Shown: piece by piece, positions 51,668-60,433 of the stretch
Layout of the letters: the number at the start of each line of letters is the position of its first letter
Position numbering within the stretch: position 1 is the first letter of the stretch
Assembly (NCBI RefSeq): GCF_030812855.1
Contig: NZ_JAUSTK010000002.1
Span: 372,001-436,000 of the forward strand
DNA from: Paenibacillus wynnii
GTDB taxonomy: Bacteria; Bacillota; Bacilli; Paenibacillales; Paenibacillaceae
Reading direction: 5' to 3'
Length of the DNA: 64,000 nt
The notes under the pieces: generated by a model
The model's database searches: none
Told to the model about the DNA's origin: nothing
The model's input: the letters and a program-made list of their open reading frames with translations, nothing else
Program-made: the position numbers and the translations under genes

Positions 51668-53335
51668 TTGGATCTAGTGGTATGGATTGATCTAATGTTG
51701 TTCTTACTTTTATTTGCTTTATTTATTTACGTTTTCGCTTCGGTTACTATTACCAATCTGCACAAGGTCTATCTGGTCTTCCACTTTTCCATGATGCTGT
51801 GGCCTTTCTGTCAATTCGCTATAAAAACTACGGAAAATCCCATGTTTCAGTTATTTTACGTGAAGGTCGCATTTATCGACTCCTCTATGTTGACTACAGG
51901 ATGGCTTCTCTTTACCATTTTCCTGACGGGAAAATCTAAGTTTCTGCGAATGAAAACATCATTATTACTTTTCATACCTTCGGTCCTTTTATCTCTTGGT
52001 GTGATAACCAACCCGTATAATTTGTTTGTTCTTCCCGTGGGGGGCGAGTACATCCAAAGAATCTATGGCCCTATTTTTTGGTGCATTATTATCGTCATGA
52101 TAATCTATATTGTTACTTCGTTTTACATCATCTATATAACTCTAGTATCAGGCAACTCACAGCGTATCAAGAACCAGGTTCAGCAGGTTTTCAAAGGGAT
52201 TATAGTAATGACAACATTTATACTATTGGATATATTTTTTAATGTTATTTTAGATGCGTATCTGCCCGTCATCCCGGGTTTAACGTCACTTGGTATTTTA
52301 GTATCCGCAGTCTTTTTTGTGATTTCCATTCATCGGGATAAGGTTCTAGATATTGTGACCATTGCCCATCAGGATATCATTGATACCATTGCGTATGGGA
52401 TTCTGGTGCTTGATGAGGGTGAAACCGTTGTGGAGATCAATCAATCCCTACTTCCCTACTTGAACCTCCATATCGGTGATCGCTTTAATATGGCCAACAT
52501 TGTTACTAAAGGACAATCTGATAGTAGAATGCGTCAATTCATTAAGACTTACCAAGACCATCCCTTGGAGAAAATTGAGTTCGAATGGCTACATACAACA
52601 ATCCATAGATATATAAAACTTGAGGCGGCACCTATCATGGTAAGAGGAATAATGGTGGGGCGAATCATAACATTCCAGGATATGACTGAGCTTCGCAGCC
52701 TCTTTGATGAGACGACTCTTCAGAACGATATTCTACAGGAGCGTAATTTGATGTTAATCGGGATACAGAACGAGCTTTCTCAAACCAACCGGAAGCTCAA
52801 GCAAATGGCTATTACAGACAGCTTAACAGGATGTTATAATCGCCATTACTTAACGCAGCAGTTAGAGCATGAGGTAATGAAGAATAGGAAGAGTCGGACA
52901 CCGTTTGCGATATTTCTGTTGGATATCGATTTTTTCAAACTGGTGAATGACAACTACGGACATTTAGCAGGTGATGAAGTGATCTGCAGCACGGTGGAGA
53001 TCATCAAACAAACCCTGCGGGAGAATGACATTTTCGCTCGCTACGGCGGTGAGGAGTTCATCGTGTATCTGCCAAATACGACTCCATCCGAAGCAATCCC
53101 TTGGGCTGAACGTATCAAAGATAGTATTGAATTGAACAAAGTGATTGTCGAGAATGCCGCCCATCCCGTATCCGTCACTATTAGTATGGGACTGCTATCC
53201 ATGAATAATGATTTCAGAACAGAACATACAGACAGCCCCAAAACCTATTTAAATGATTTATTTGAATCTGTAGATAAGGCCTTGTACCAAGCTAAAAAAG
53301 AAGGCCGTAACCAAATCGTCAGCATCCTAAGATAA
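51668..53335 (+). CDS. Diguanylate cyclase with 7TM sensor and PAS domain
   Basis: A 555-residue protein. The N-terminal 230 residues contain seven predicted membrane helices of the HisKA_7TM type, followed by a PAS-like domain (about 235-345), a short coiled coil, and a GGDEF domain with RYGGEEFIVYLP (about 462) and a product-inhibition RxxD (REND) five residues before the signature. It should synthesise c-di-GMP. The start is TTG at 51668 with AAGAGGGTG upstream. It follows the GGDEF-EAL gene by 67 bases, and a terminator closes the pair at 53360. Confidence 0.92.
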   Translation: MDLVVWIDLMLFLLLFALFIYVFASVTITNLHKVYLVFHFSMMLWPFCQFAIKTTENPMFQLFYVKVAFIDSSMLTTGWLLFTIFLTGKSKFLRMKTSLLLFIPSVLLSLGVITNPYNLFVLPVGGEYIQRIYGPIFWCIIIVMIIYIVTSFYIIYITLVSGNSQRIKNQVQQVFKGIIVMTTFILLDIFFNVILDAYLPVIPGLTSLGILVSAVFFVISIHRDKVLDIVTIAHQDIIDTIAYGILVLDEGETVVEINQSLLPYLNLHIGDRFNMANIVTKGQSDSRMRQFIKTYQDHPLEKIEFEWLHTTIHRYIKLEAAPIMVRGIMVGRIITFQDMTELRSLFDETTLQNDILQERNLMLIGIQNELSQTNRKLKQMAITDSLTGCYNRHYLTQQLEHEVMKNRKSRTPFAIFLLDIDFFKLVNDNYGHLAGDEVICSTVEIIKQTLRENDIFARYGGEEFIVYLPNTTPSEAIPWAERIKDSIELNKVIVENAAHPVSVTISMGLLSMNNDFRTEHTDSPKTYLNDLFESVDKALYQAKKEGRNQIVSILR

Positions 53336-53359
53336 TGACCTCTACAAGTATAGATAATC

Positions 53360-53394
53360 AAAAAGCCCGAGAGAAAATTCTCATGGGCTTTTTT
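53360..53394. terminator. Bidirectional terminator
   Basis: A stem AAAAAGCCC-(GAGA..TCTC)-GGGCTTTTTT lies between the cyclase and the convergent GyrI-like gene. Confidence 0.85.
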
Positions 53395-53412
53395 GTCGAC
53401 AAGCTATTATAG

Positions 53413-53898
53413 CTATTTAATGGCAATGTAAATTTTCACCACGGTATTGGATGGATCAAGATTTTGGGAATCATAGATTTCAAAATCCCCAGTGTAACTC
53501 CGCTCTTCTTCTTGTGAATGGCTAAAGTATTCCCAAATTCCCCCCCATGCTTCAGCAACCACTTCAAAGCCAGGACCTTTTCTAGTGGTGAATACCATAT
53601 ATGTGCTCTCTGGAACCACAGCGCGATCTAAGTCGGTATCCGCTTGGACTCCATTGTTATTTAGCTCATGCCCGATAAGAACCGTGTAGGCCCCGGTGGC
53701 ATCACTTTCATAATCTGTATATAGAGCATAGATCAGATGAGGATCGACAACTTCAGCCTGAGCCCCTATACTTCTCTGAAAATAGTTCTCCCAAAGCTGT
53801 GGCAAACGTCCGTTTGAACCCATTTCCTTGGCATTTGTTGTACGTGTACTAATACCTGATAATGTCATCCATTGCTTCTTCACAATATGCTTAGTCAT
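53413..53898 (-). CDS. GyrI-like effector-binding domain protein
   Basis: A 161-residue stand-alone ligand-binding domain of the GyrI/AraC-effector superfamily (Cass2-like). Characteristic features are HIVKKQWMTLSGISTRTTNA at the N-terminus, YALYTDYESDATGAYTVLIG in the middle and AWGGIWEYF followed by DFEIYDSQ near the end. There is no DNA-binding domain. Such proteins bind small hydrophobic or cationic molecules, or protect targets such as gyrase. The ligand is unknown. Confidence 0.82.
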   Translation of the reverse strand: MTKHIVKKQWMTLSGISTRTTNAKEMGSNGRLPQLWENYFQRSIGAQAEVVDPHLIYALYTDYESDATGAYTVLIGHELNNNGVQADTDLDRAVVPESTYMVFTTRKGPGFEVVAEAWGGIWEYFSHSQEEERSYTGDFEIYDSQNLDPSNTVVKIYIAIK

Positions 53899-54024
53899 AG
53901 TCGCCCTCTTCTCCTCGATTTGATCTTATTGTACCTTGGGGAAGTAGACAGCTCTCTGTCAGGTTCGAAGAATATGGTACAATGGCAATCGGAAATAATA
54001 TACAGGTGAAAGGGTGAGTAAATA

Positions 54025-54777
54025 ATGATAAATGTAAAAGGAAAATGGGCACTGATTACGGGTGCAAGCAGAGGTGTAGGCTATCAAACAGCCATTTTTA
54101 TGGCCAAGCAAGGCTGTAATCTAATTTTACACAGCAGAAATTTAGAACATACACAAAAGGTAGAAGAAGAGGTTAAATCTTTTGGCATTGATGCTTATTG
54201 CGTGCAGGCTGAGCTGGCTAATCACGAAGAAGTGGTTGCTATGCTGGACGAAATTGAGGCCAAAGGAACACCTGTAGATATTCTTTTCAATAATGCTGCC
54301 GTCCAAATTGCCTACCGAACGGATTATTACAATACGCCGGTTGAAGACTTTGAGATGAGCTTCCGGATTAACTTTATCTCTATAGCAACCATTTGTAACC
54401 GCTTAATTCCTAAAATGATGGAGCGCGGATTTGGTCGGATTATTAATACAACAAGCGGAATTAAGAATGAACCGGAGCAGTCCGGCTATGCTGCCAGTAA
54501 GGCTGCCCTTGATAAGTTCACGAAGGATCTGGCATCCAGACTAGACGGAACAGATGTCATTATTAGTCTAACCGATCCAGGCTGGTGCAGAACCGATTTG
54601 GGTGGGCCGCAGGCTACCAGTCCTGTAGAAAGCGTGATTCCCGGAATAGCTGTAGGTGCCTTTGTCGACGATAACAAAAGCGGACGTTTCCTGCATGCAC
54701 AAAATTTCGTTGGAATGACTTTGGATGAAGCTGTAGTTAAAGCAACAAAAATAGAGGCCACTCCTTATTCTATTTAA
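54025..54777 (+). CDS. Short-chain dehydrogenase/reductase
   Basis: A 250-residue classical SDR. Cofactor loop TGASRGVGYQTA (about residues 12-23), NNAA near 90, catalytic Ser in NTTSGIKNE and the YxxxK pair in SGYAASKAALDKF (Tyr about 154) are all intact. The arginine after the first strand (HSRNLEH) suggests NADP. AAAGGG precedes the ATG. It is followed by mobile element copy B rather than directly by its terminator. The substrate is unknown. Confidence 0.9.
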   Translation: MINVKGKWALITGASRGVGYQTAIFMAKQGCNLILHSRNLEHTQKVEEEVKSFGIDAYCVQAELANHEEVVAMLDEIEAKGTPVDILFNNAAVQIAYRTDYYNTPVEDFEMSFRINFISIATICNRLIPKMMERGFGRIINTTSGIKNEPEQSGYAASKAALDKFTKDLASRLDGTDVIISLTDPGWCRTDLGGPQATSPVESVIPGIAVGAFVDDNKSGRFLHAQNFVGMTLDEAVVKATKIEATPYSI

Positions 54778-54789
54778 TCTATTAAATTG

Positions 54790-55186
54790 GGCTCAACACT
54801 AATATCAGTTCTTGACAGGTGACGAGAAAGACAGAAATCCATTACGCCCAATAGAGGCGTTTTCTCCCTCTATTTCTGCACCCGCTACCCCGTTTGGGCA
54901 ATTAGAGGGAATTTCGCCCGCTAATTTTGAGGATATACCTCTTTGGGACGGTATGGGTAAGATTATAGGGATATTTTCCCTTTAATCTCATATTCATGGC
55001 GTTTCGGTCGGTATTAGCGGGCATTTTCCCCTCTAATTCACCGAAGGACGGGTCCGCAACCCGGATTCGCTACCTGTAAGACGTAGTTATCCCAAACCCG
55101 GTGAAACATCAGGCGAAGTTAAATCGAAATCGTTCCCGGCACAGTGACGTAAACGGAAAATCAAGCACTGATTTCGAGAAAGAGCC
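54790..55186 (-). mobile_element. 397-bp MITE-like element, copy B
   Basis: The same length as copy A and in inverted orientation. The ends are GGCTCAACACTAATATCAG at the left and, read on the opposite strand, GGCTCTTTCTCGAAATCAG at the right. The flanks are TTAAATTG (54782-54789) and TTAAATTT (55187-55194), matching in seven of eight bases. Hairpins start at 54850, 54901, 54962 and 55013. It lies between the SDR stop and what is probably the SDR terminator. Confidence 0.85.
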
Positions 55187-55294
55187 TTAAATTTATAGTT
55201 ATATTGAATTACGACCTGGGGCGACTCTAGAAACTAGTAGGGCGATTGGGCAACGTAATTAAATATAAATAGATATGGACTTATTGTTCGATAG

Positions 55295-55326
55295 AAAAAA
55301 CCGTACGATAACCCGTACGGTTTTTT
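55295..55326. terminator. Bidirectional-type terminator
   Basis: A stem AAAAAACCGTACG / CGTACGGTTTTTT with a six-base loop lies downstream of the SDR and the mobile element. Confidence 0.85.
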
Positions 55327-55413
55327 GTTTGTTCATTTCATGATTATGCCGTATAAGTTAAAGGGTTTTCTCCATAATAATAAAATGCACCAATTATAGA
55401 ATGGAGGTTACCC

Positions 55414-55611
55414 ATGCTTGAGAATCTTGAAAGTAACTACGACTGTGCAAACGCAAGCGAAGACCTCCATCAGCTGAAGCAGGAGCTCGCAGACCTCAAC
55501 CTTCAGGAGCCTAAGGATCAAGCTTCGCAAGAGCATATTAACCGTCTTGAGAATCAAATCTCGTTCATCCTTAACAAATGCGATATCAATCACCAATCCG
55601 TATACGAGTGA
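55414..55611 (+). CDS. Small coiled-coil-like protein of unknown function
   Basis: A 65-residue acidic, helical protein (for example LHQLKQELADLNLQEPKDQA, then HINRLENQISFILNK). GGAGG lies six bases ahead of the ATG, and a terminator follows the stop, so it looks like a real monocistronic gene. No domain, signal peptide or membrane segment was recognised. Confidence 0.65.
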   Translation: MLENLESNYDCANASEDLHQLKQELADLNLQEPKDQASQEHINRLENQISFILNKCDINHQSVYE

Positions 55612-55618
55612 ATATTAG

Positions 55619-55652
55619 AACAGGCTCCCGCTGCTTAGCGGAGAGCCTGTTT
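55619..55652. terminator. Bidirectional terminator
   Basis: A stem AACAGGCTCCCGC / GCGGAGAGCCTGTT lies between the 65-residue gene and the convergent SLH gene. Confidence 0.8.
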
Positions 55653-55662
55653 GCTTTTTAAT

Positions 55663-56385
55663 TTATGGATGTAAAGCCTTACGGATTGCAGCCTCGATCT
55701 GATCCATAGGGTCACTTGAGTTTTGGATCGTGGGTGATTCCCGGTAAAGTCCAGAGACAAGCGCCGCCTCCTTAGCTACAGTATGGTCAATATCCACCAG
55801 CTTTTGCAGTAAAGTCATATCACTGTTAAACATTTTAGTCTGTAGGGCACTGTAGGCAACAGCAACCATGTCATCGCGCAGGAATACCTTTTTCCCAATC
55901 AGATTCTTCGCAGTCTCAGCCTCTAATAAACCACTTGTGATCGCTAAATCAAGCACAACTCGCGGTTCCGCATTAGTATATCCTAATGCCCGCAAGGTTA
56001 GTGTAATAAACTGTGAACCATTCATAACCTCATTAGGTGCAAATTTTAAATTCGTAACACCTTTAACCAACCCCTTGCTGCTGGCATAAGCGATTGTTGC
56101 AGCCGCCCAATGCGATGTTCTGACGTCTGTAAACTTCGAATGTCCCCCATATTGTACAGCCTCATCCTCCCAGCCAAGCAAACGAAGCAGCATCACCGCC
56201 CCTTGTGCTCTTGTAAAAACCTTATCTAATTCGTAACCTTGGTTACTGCCCTGAAACAGCTGCAGTTGTTTAAGGATATCGGCCATATTCTGATTCTTAA
56301 TTTCATTTGCTCCAAAGACGGCTGAGTTTATTATTAGGAACGTCATGACCACTACGAGTATTGAAGGAATAGCTCTTTTCATCAT
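55663..56385 (-). CDS. Secreted SLH-domain protein
   Basis: A 240-residue exported protein with a signal peptide (MMKRAIPSILVVVMTFLIIN, cleavage near residue 25). The mature part contains SLH-type segments: FTRAQGAVMLLRLLGWEDEA (about 58-77), then FTDVRTSHWAAATIAYASSK and GLVKGVTNLKFAPNEVMNGS, and a degenerate third unit. It has no other domain, so it may be a wall-attached accessory protein. Its ATG overlaps the stop of the upstream gene at 56382 by four bases, making a coupled two-gene operon. Confidence 0.83.
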   Translation of the reverse strand: MMKRAIPSILVVVMTFLIINSAVFGANEIKNQNMADILKQLQLFQGSNQGYELDKVFTRAQGAVMLLRLLGWEDEAVQYGGHSKFTDVRTSHWAAATIAYASSKGLVKGVTNLKFAPNEVMNGSQFITLTLRALGYTNAEPRVVLDLAITSGLLEAETAKNLIGKKVFLRDDMVAVAYSALQTKMFNSDMTLLQKLVDIDHTVAKEAALVSGLYRESPTIQNSSDPMDQIEAAIRKALHP

Positions 56386-57017
56386 GGCCCAACCTCCGGC
56401 TGCCCTACGAACTTCAAGCTGCTCAAATCCGCTTTATATACTGTACCTATTAATTTTTCAAAAAACGGATCAGAACTGCCCATTAAGTCCCATTTAAAAT
56501 AAAGGGTCATATCCTTCATTACTCCGAGCTTATCCATGCTGCGCGTCAGTTTGATTGTTTTCCAGCCCAGTGAGTAATCTTTGACCACACTGCTGCCCTT
56601 TAGGGTTTTTCCGGTTACGAATTCCGTAGATATAATCTTATTCTCAGTATCCATGGCCCCATAATTATCCCAGGAAGAGCCGTTGGACAAACCACGCGTG
56701 AACAGGTTGCCCTCGCTGACTCTAATGAACTCTTCTTTCATATCGCCGCCAGTACCTAGAGTCACCTCACCATACATAACATGAATAGGATCCAAGTTAG
56801 TGTAGACCGAGCTCATAACAGTATCTGTTTTCAGGGGAGCCGCTTCGGGATAAGCTAAAAATTCTGCAGCATAAAGAACTTTTATCTCATTAAAGTCGTA
56901 TTTTACCTTTACCGAATCTTCCGTAATACTCTTCTCCTCTGCAGAGGCAGGGGTTAGGTATATAAATCCGTAAAACAGCAATGCCAAAATCAGAATGGGA
57001 CGGTAAAACCTGCTCAT
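56382..57017 (-). CDS. Secreted protein of unknown function, partner of the SLH protein
   Basis: A 211-residue exported protein: signal peptide MSRFYRPILILALLFYGFIY, with cleavage after TPASA at about residue 26. The mature domain is beta-rich with no cysteines and no motif I recognise (for example YAAEFLAYPEAAPLKTD and YSLGWKTIKLTRS). It is translationally coupled to the downstream SLH-domain gene, which suggests that the two act together at the wall. AAAGGAG precedes the ATG. Confidence 0.7.
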   Translation of the reverse strand: MSRFYRPILILALLFYGFIYLTPASAEEKSITEDSVKVKYDFNEIKVLYAAEFLAYPEAAPLKTDTVMSSVYTNLDPIHVMYGEVTLGTGGDMKEEFIRVSEGNLFTRGLSNGSSWDNYGAMDTENKIISTEFVTGKTLKGSSVVKDYSLGWKTIKLTRSMDKLGVMKDMTLYFKWDLMGSSDPFFEKLIGTVYKADLSSLKFVGQPEVGP

Positions 57018-57188
57018 GAATCTATCTCCTTTAAAAGAAAATATAAATCAAAACTTTGTTATCGACAAAGTATAAGTTCCAAATTAAGGTTCCGTTAACA
57101 AAAATTCGCAGACGGTTGCCGAGGAACAGTGAGAGCATTTTATTACTGTTTAGGGTATAGTGAATTTTTCCATATTCACATATAATGA

Positions 57189-57202
57189 TTGAGAAATCTC
57201 AA
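57189..57202. promoter_or_regulatory. Perfect palindrome in the leader of the acetyltransferase gene
   Basis: TTGAGA-AA-TCTCAA lies three bases downstream of a TATAAT box (57181-57186) and 28 bases ahead of the ATG, where a repressor could block transcription. Confidence 0.4.
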
Positions 57203-57230
57203 TTATACTTGTGCTGTTGGAGGGATTATA

Positions 57231-58034
57231 ATGACTGCAAAAGAAGAAACCAGAGTGATTTTAACGAAAGCAGATTTAATCAAACAGTTTCAAGATTGCG
57301 GGGTAGCCAAGGGGCAAACGATATCTGCACATACTTCATTAAAAAACCTGGGCTTTGTTGTGGGCGGGGCGGAAACGATGATTAGATCACTTCTTGACCT
57401 CATTGGTGAGGAAGGGACATTAATGATGCCTTCTCAGACATGGAAAAATCTCGATCCTTCCACCGGCGTGCACTGGGAAGAACCCGTAGAATGGTGGCCT
57501 ATTATCCGAGATCACTGGCCTGCATTTGATAAAGAAATTACCCCTTCCATCGGTATGGGGGCGGTTGCTGAAATGCTTAGAACATGGCCCGGGGCCAAAA
57601 GATCTAATCACCCGGCCAGATCCATAGCGGCATTAGGCAAATATGCTGAATACCTAACCGAAGAACATGATCTTAGCCATATTTTCGGCGAGAACTCCCC
57701 TATAGATAAACTGTATAAACTAGATGGACATGTACTATTAATCGGGGTCGGATATGAAAAAAACACTTCTCTCCATCTAGCTGAAACCAGAGCGAACTTT
57801 CCGACTAAACAATTTACGAATGAAAGCAGTGCCGTAATGGTGGATGGAAACAGACAATGGGTGACTTACAATACTCAAGCGGTCGATGATGAAGATTTTA
57901 TAAGACTAGGTAACGAATATGACAAAGAACAAAATATCCGAATTCATAAAGTAGGAAATGCCGATGTTAGATTCATGAAGGTTAGACCCCTGATAGACTG
58001 GACCGTTGAATGGATGGAGAAGAACAGACAATAA
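57231..58034 (+). CDS. Aminoglycoside N(3)-acetyltransferase-like protein
   Basis: A 267-residue member of the AAC(3) family (Antibiotic_NAT). The acetyl-CoA-binding region shows SAHTSLKNLGFVVGGAETM (about residues 26-44) and GEEGTLMMPSQTW; RSNHPARSIAALGK and HVLLIGVGYEKNTSLHLAE (catalytic His region) follow. B. subtilis YokD is of this type. Many chromosomal members are not proven resistance enzymes and may acetylate other amines. The ATG at 57231 has GGAGGG upstream and is preferred over an earlier in-frame start. A palindrome in the leader may be an operator. Confidence 0.88.
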   Translation: MTAKEETRVILTKADLIKQFQDCGVAKGQTISAHTSLKNLGFVVGGAETMIRSLLDLIGEEGTLMMPSQTWKNLDPSTGVHWEEPVEWWPIIRDHWPAFDKEITPSIGMGAVAEMLRTWPGAKRSNHPARSIAALGKYAEYLTEEHDLSHIFGENSPIDKLYKLDGHVLLIGVGYEKNTSLHLAETRANFPTKQFTNESSAVMVDGNRQWVTYNTQAVDDEDFIRLGNEYDKEQNIRIHKVGNADVRFMKVRPLIDWTVEWMEKNRQ

Positions 58035-58117
58035 CTCATTCCATTTTTAACCGCAGGGTTATGAAGTTTTTTGTCGAAATAATAAGTATTACAGCGGTTA
58101 TGTAAGGAGGAGCAGCG

Positions 58118-58753
58118 ATGTGGGACTGGCTGAAATCACCAAAGACATCAGCGAACAGACATGAGCCGAACAACCAACCTGCCGAGACAAACAAGATGGA
58201 ATCTTCACAGGATAAGGTTATCGTGATTACCGGAATGAGCGGCTCAGGACGCAAAAATACAGCCAAACAACTAAGCCTATTACTGGGGATTCCCTACGTA
58301 TATCCATATACTACTCGCTCCATCCGTCCGCAAGAACGAAACGGAGAGCATTACCACTTTATCTCTGACGGTGAATTCCAGGCCATGCTGGAAAGGAAGG
58401 TATTTTTTCAGACGGTGCATTTGGAAAGAGGGCACTATGGAATCTCGGAGTATGAGCTCTTCAAGGCCTTGGAGTTACGTAATGTTGCCATCGTCGTCGT
58501 AAATCATGATGGAGTTCAGGCGTTCCGCAAAAAATTCGGGGATGCTGCCATTCGAATCTTTCTGTATGTTACGAAGGATGATATCCGTCTTCGCTTGGAG
58601 CGGGAAGCCGTTCCGTCTGGTATTGTGGAAGAATATTTGGGGAATTATACAGAGCAAGTGATCTATAAAAAGGAATCGGAATATCTGCTGCAAAACCTGA
58701 ATCCGGATACCACCCTCTTGAAGATCAAAGAATTTTTGCAGGACAAGATATGA
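58118..58753 (+). CDS. Guanylate-kinase-like P-loop protein
   Basis: A 211-residue protein. The first 30 residues are a polar extension. The phosphate loop reads VIVITGMSGSGRKNTAKQLS (about residues 34-53), differing from the normal GxxxxGK(S/T) by an inserted Arg. The guanylate-kinase GMP-binding features are visible: YPYTTRSIRPQERNGEHYHF (about 67-86) and HYGISEYELFKA. The rest follows the Gmk fold to the C-terminal helix. It is not the housekeeping gmk context (no rpoZ or dnaA-type neighbours), so it is probably a paralogue. Activity on GMP is uncertain. Confidence 0.78.
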   Translation: MWDWLKSPKTSANRHEPNNQPAETNKMESSQDKVIVITGMSGSGRKNTAKQLSLLLGIPYVYPYTTRSIRPQERNGEHYHFISDGEFQAMLERKVFFQTVHLERGHYGISEYELFKALELRNVAIVVVNHDGVQAFRKKFGDAAIRIFLYVTKDDIRLRLEREAVPSGIVEEYLGNYTEQVIYKKESEYLLQNLNPDTTLLKIKEFLQDKI

Positions 58754-58808
58754 GATAGGTACTGACAACACTGAAGTAAACTATCTCATATACTCTATTG
58801 GTTCCTAC

Positions 58809-59807
58809 CTAGGAAATTTGCGCCACAATCTTACCCTGCACATGTTTCTCTGACAACCGCTTCAACCCATAAGGAATTTCATCTAATGAAATAACCTGCT
58901 TTACCAGAGGATCTATCTTCTTCTCCAGCATCAGAGATAAGAAGTGCTCCATCATCACGGGTAGATCCTCTTCTTCCTTCCGATTGCCGGAACCATGGGC
59001 ACCGCCAAGCATCAGCTTATGAATCGTGAAGGTTTTGGTAGAGGGTTGAAAATCTGCCACAGTCTCGGGTGCACCGGCGATACAAGCGAGCTGACCTCCA
59101 AAGGAGAGAATGGACAAGTCTTTTTGGGCTGTAGCCCTATTAATCGAGTTAAGGATAAGATCAACACCTTGCCCTTCGGTTACGGACATCACTCTGGCAT
59201 ATACATCTTCGGTATTGTAGTCAATTACGATATCGGCTCCTAACCCCCGAACGTACTCCTCATTCTGGGGAGATGCAGTCGTTATGATTGTAGAAGCACC
59301 ACACAGCTTAGCCAGCTGAATAGCATACCCGCCAACTCCGCCGCTGCCGGCATGAATGAGAATGGACTGCCCCGGTCTCATGTGCATTTTACGCAGGATG
59401 GCTTGATAGGCGGTTAATCCGGCACACGGAAATGCCGCAGCGTCTTCAAAGGAAATTCCGTCTGGAATAGCCGCGACAGTATGAGCCGTAGTTATGCTAT
59501 ATTCCGCAAAGCCGCCGGGTTTAGTGAAATCACCGTGATAAACGACCCGATCCCCGATATACCATTGCGAGACTCCCTCCCCCACTTCGTCGACAACCCC
59601 GGCAACATCAACACCCGGAATAAATGGATACTCCCAGTGCGGATGACCGTTCATGGCCAGCTTATAATCAACGGGATTAAGACCTGCCGCATGAACACGA
59701 ACCCGGATCTCACCGGCCTTCGGCTTCGGAATCGGTTGATCGGACACCACGGTTAAAGTATCCGGTGCTCCAGGCTTTGTGAGTACTACTGCTTTCATAA
59801 CAGTCAT
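58809..59807 (-). CDS. NADPH:quinone reductase-like medium-chain oxidoreductase
   Basis: A 332-residue, zinc-free medium-chain dehydrogenase. The N-terminal GroES-like domain contains VHAAGLNPVDYKLA and FIPGVDVAGVVDEVGEGV; the Rossmann domain has ILIHAGSGGVGGYAIQLAKL (about residues 145-165) and later VDLILNSI. Catalytic zinc ligands are missing, as in the quinone-reductase (YhdH/zeta-crystallin) group. It reduces quinones or enones with NADPH. Copy C of the mobile repeat lies directly upstream of its start. Confidence 0.88.
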   Translation of the reverse strand: MTVMKAVVLTKPGAPDTLTVVSDQPIPKPKAGEIRVRVHAAGLNPVDYKLAMNGHPHWEYPFIPGVDVAGVVDEVGEGVSQWYIGDRVVYHGDFTKPGGFAEYSITTAHTVAAIPDGISFEDAAAFPCAGLTAYQAILRKMHMRPGQSILIHAGSGGVGGYAIQLAKLCGASTIITTASPQNEEYVRGLGADIVIDYNTEDVYARVMSVTEGQGVDLILNSINRATAQKDLSILSFGGQLACIAGAPETVADFQPSTKTFTIHKLMLGGAHGSGNRKEEEDLPVMMEHFLSLMLEKKIDPLVKQVISLDEIPYGLKRLSEKHVQGKIVAQIS

Positions 59808-59871
59808 ATTAACGGCTCCTATTCCTATTAAATATGGTTTTCAAATTACCATTCGTTCCTTCTCGCTTTTG

Positions 59872-60190
59872 CTTTACAGGTGACGAGAAGGACAGAAATT
59901 CTTTTCCCCCAATAGAGGGGTTTTCTCCCTCTATTTCTGCATCCAGCACCCCGTTTGGGCAATTAGAGGGGATTTCGCCCGCTAATTTTGAGAATATACC
60001 TTTTTGGGGCGGTATAGGTAAGATTATAGGGATATTTTCCCTTTAATCTCATATTCCTGGCGTTTCGGTCGGTATTAGCGGGCATTTTCCCCTCTAATTC
60101 GCCGAAGGACTGGTCCGCAACCCGGATTCGGCTACCTGTAAGGCGTAGTTGCCCCAAACCCGGTGAAACATCAGGTGAAGTTAAATCTGT
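59872..60190 (-). mobile_element. MITE-like element, copy C (ends truncated)
   Basis: The core matches copies A and B from ACAGGTGACGAGAA through GAAGTTAAATC, but both inverted termini are missing. The left flank (CGTTCCTTCTCGCTTTT, about 59852-59868) instead resembles R2. Hairpins start at 59911, 59962, 60023 and 60074, with the same 51/61/51 spacing as the complete copies. Confidence 0.75.
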
Positions 60191-60433
60191 GCGTGGTTCT
60201 CCCCGAGTGTCCTACATGAACGCCTAATCATTTTCATAAGGCTCTCACGGTTGGAAACTCAAAGTCTAAACATACTCCATAGTTACGACTACATTCCAAT
60301 GAGTAAATCTTAAGTAAAATCCATATAGTTAGTATTTATTGTTATTTTAACATAACAAATACTAGAGGCCGAGCTTTACTTATAAACCATAAAGACCCCC
60401 CTGAGATCCAGAAAGGTCTTTATAGCAACTCGA
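60191..60433. other. Intergenic stretch between repeat copy C and the LLM gene
   Basis: A possible weak terminator for the minus-strand gene at 60434 is the AAAGACC / GGTCTTT stem at about 60391-60421, without a good T run. No gene is supported. Confidence 0.4.

Noticed and set aside
55408..55596. 62-residue minus-strand ORF
   Set aside because: It is antisense to the small gene at 55414, which has a good ribosome binding site and a following terminator.
59834..60157. Short ORFs on both strands around 59834-60046 and 59963-60157
   Set aside because: Both fall inside repeat element copy C, lack ribosome binding sites, and are not kept as open frames across the other copies.
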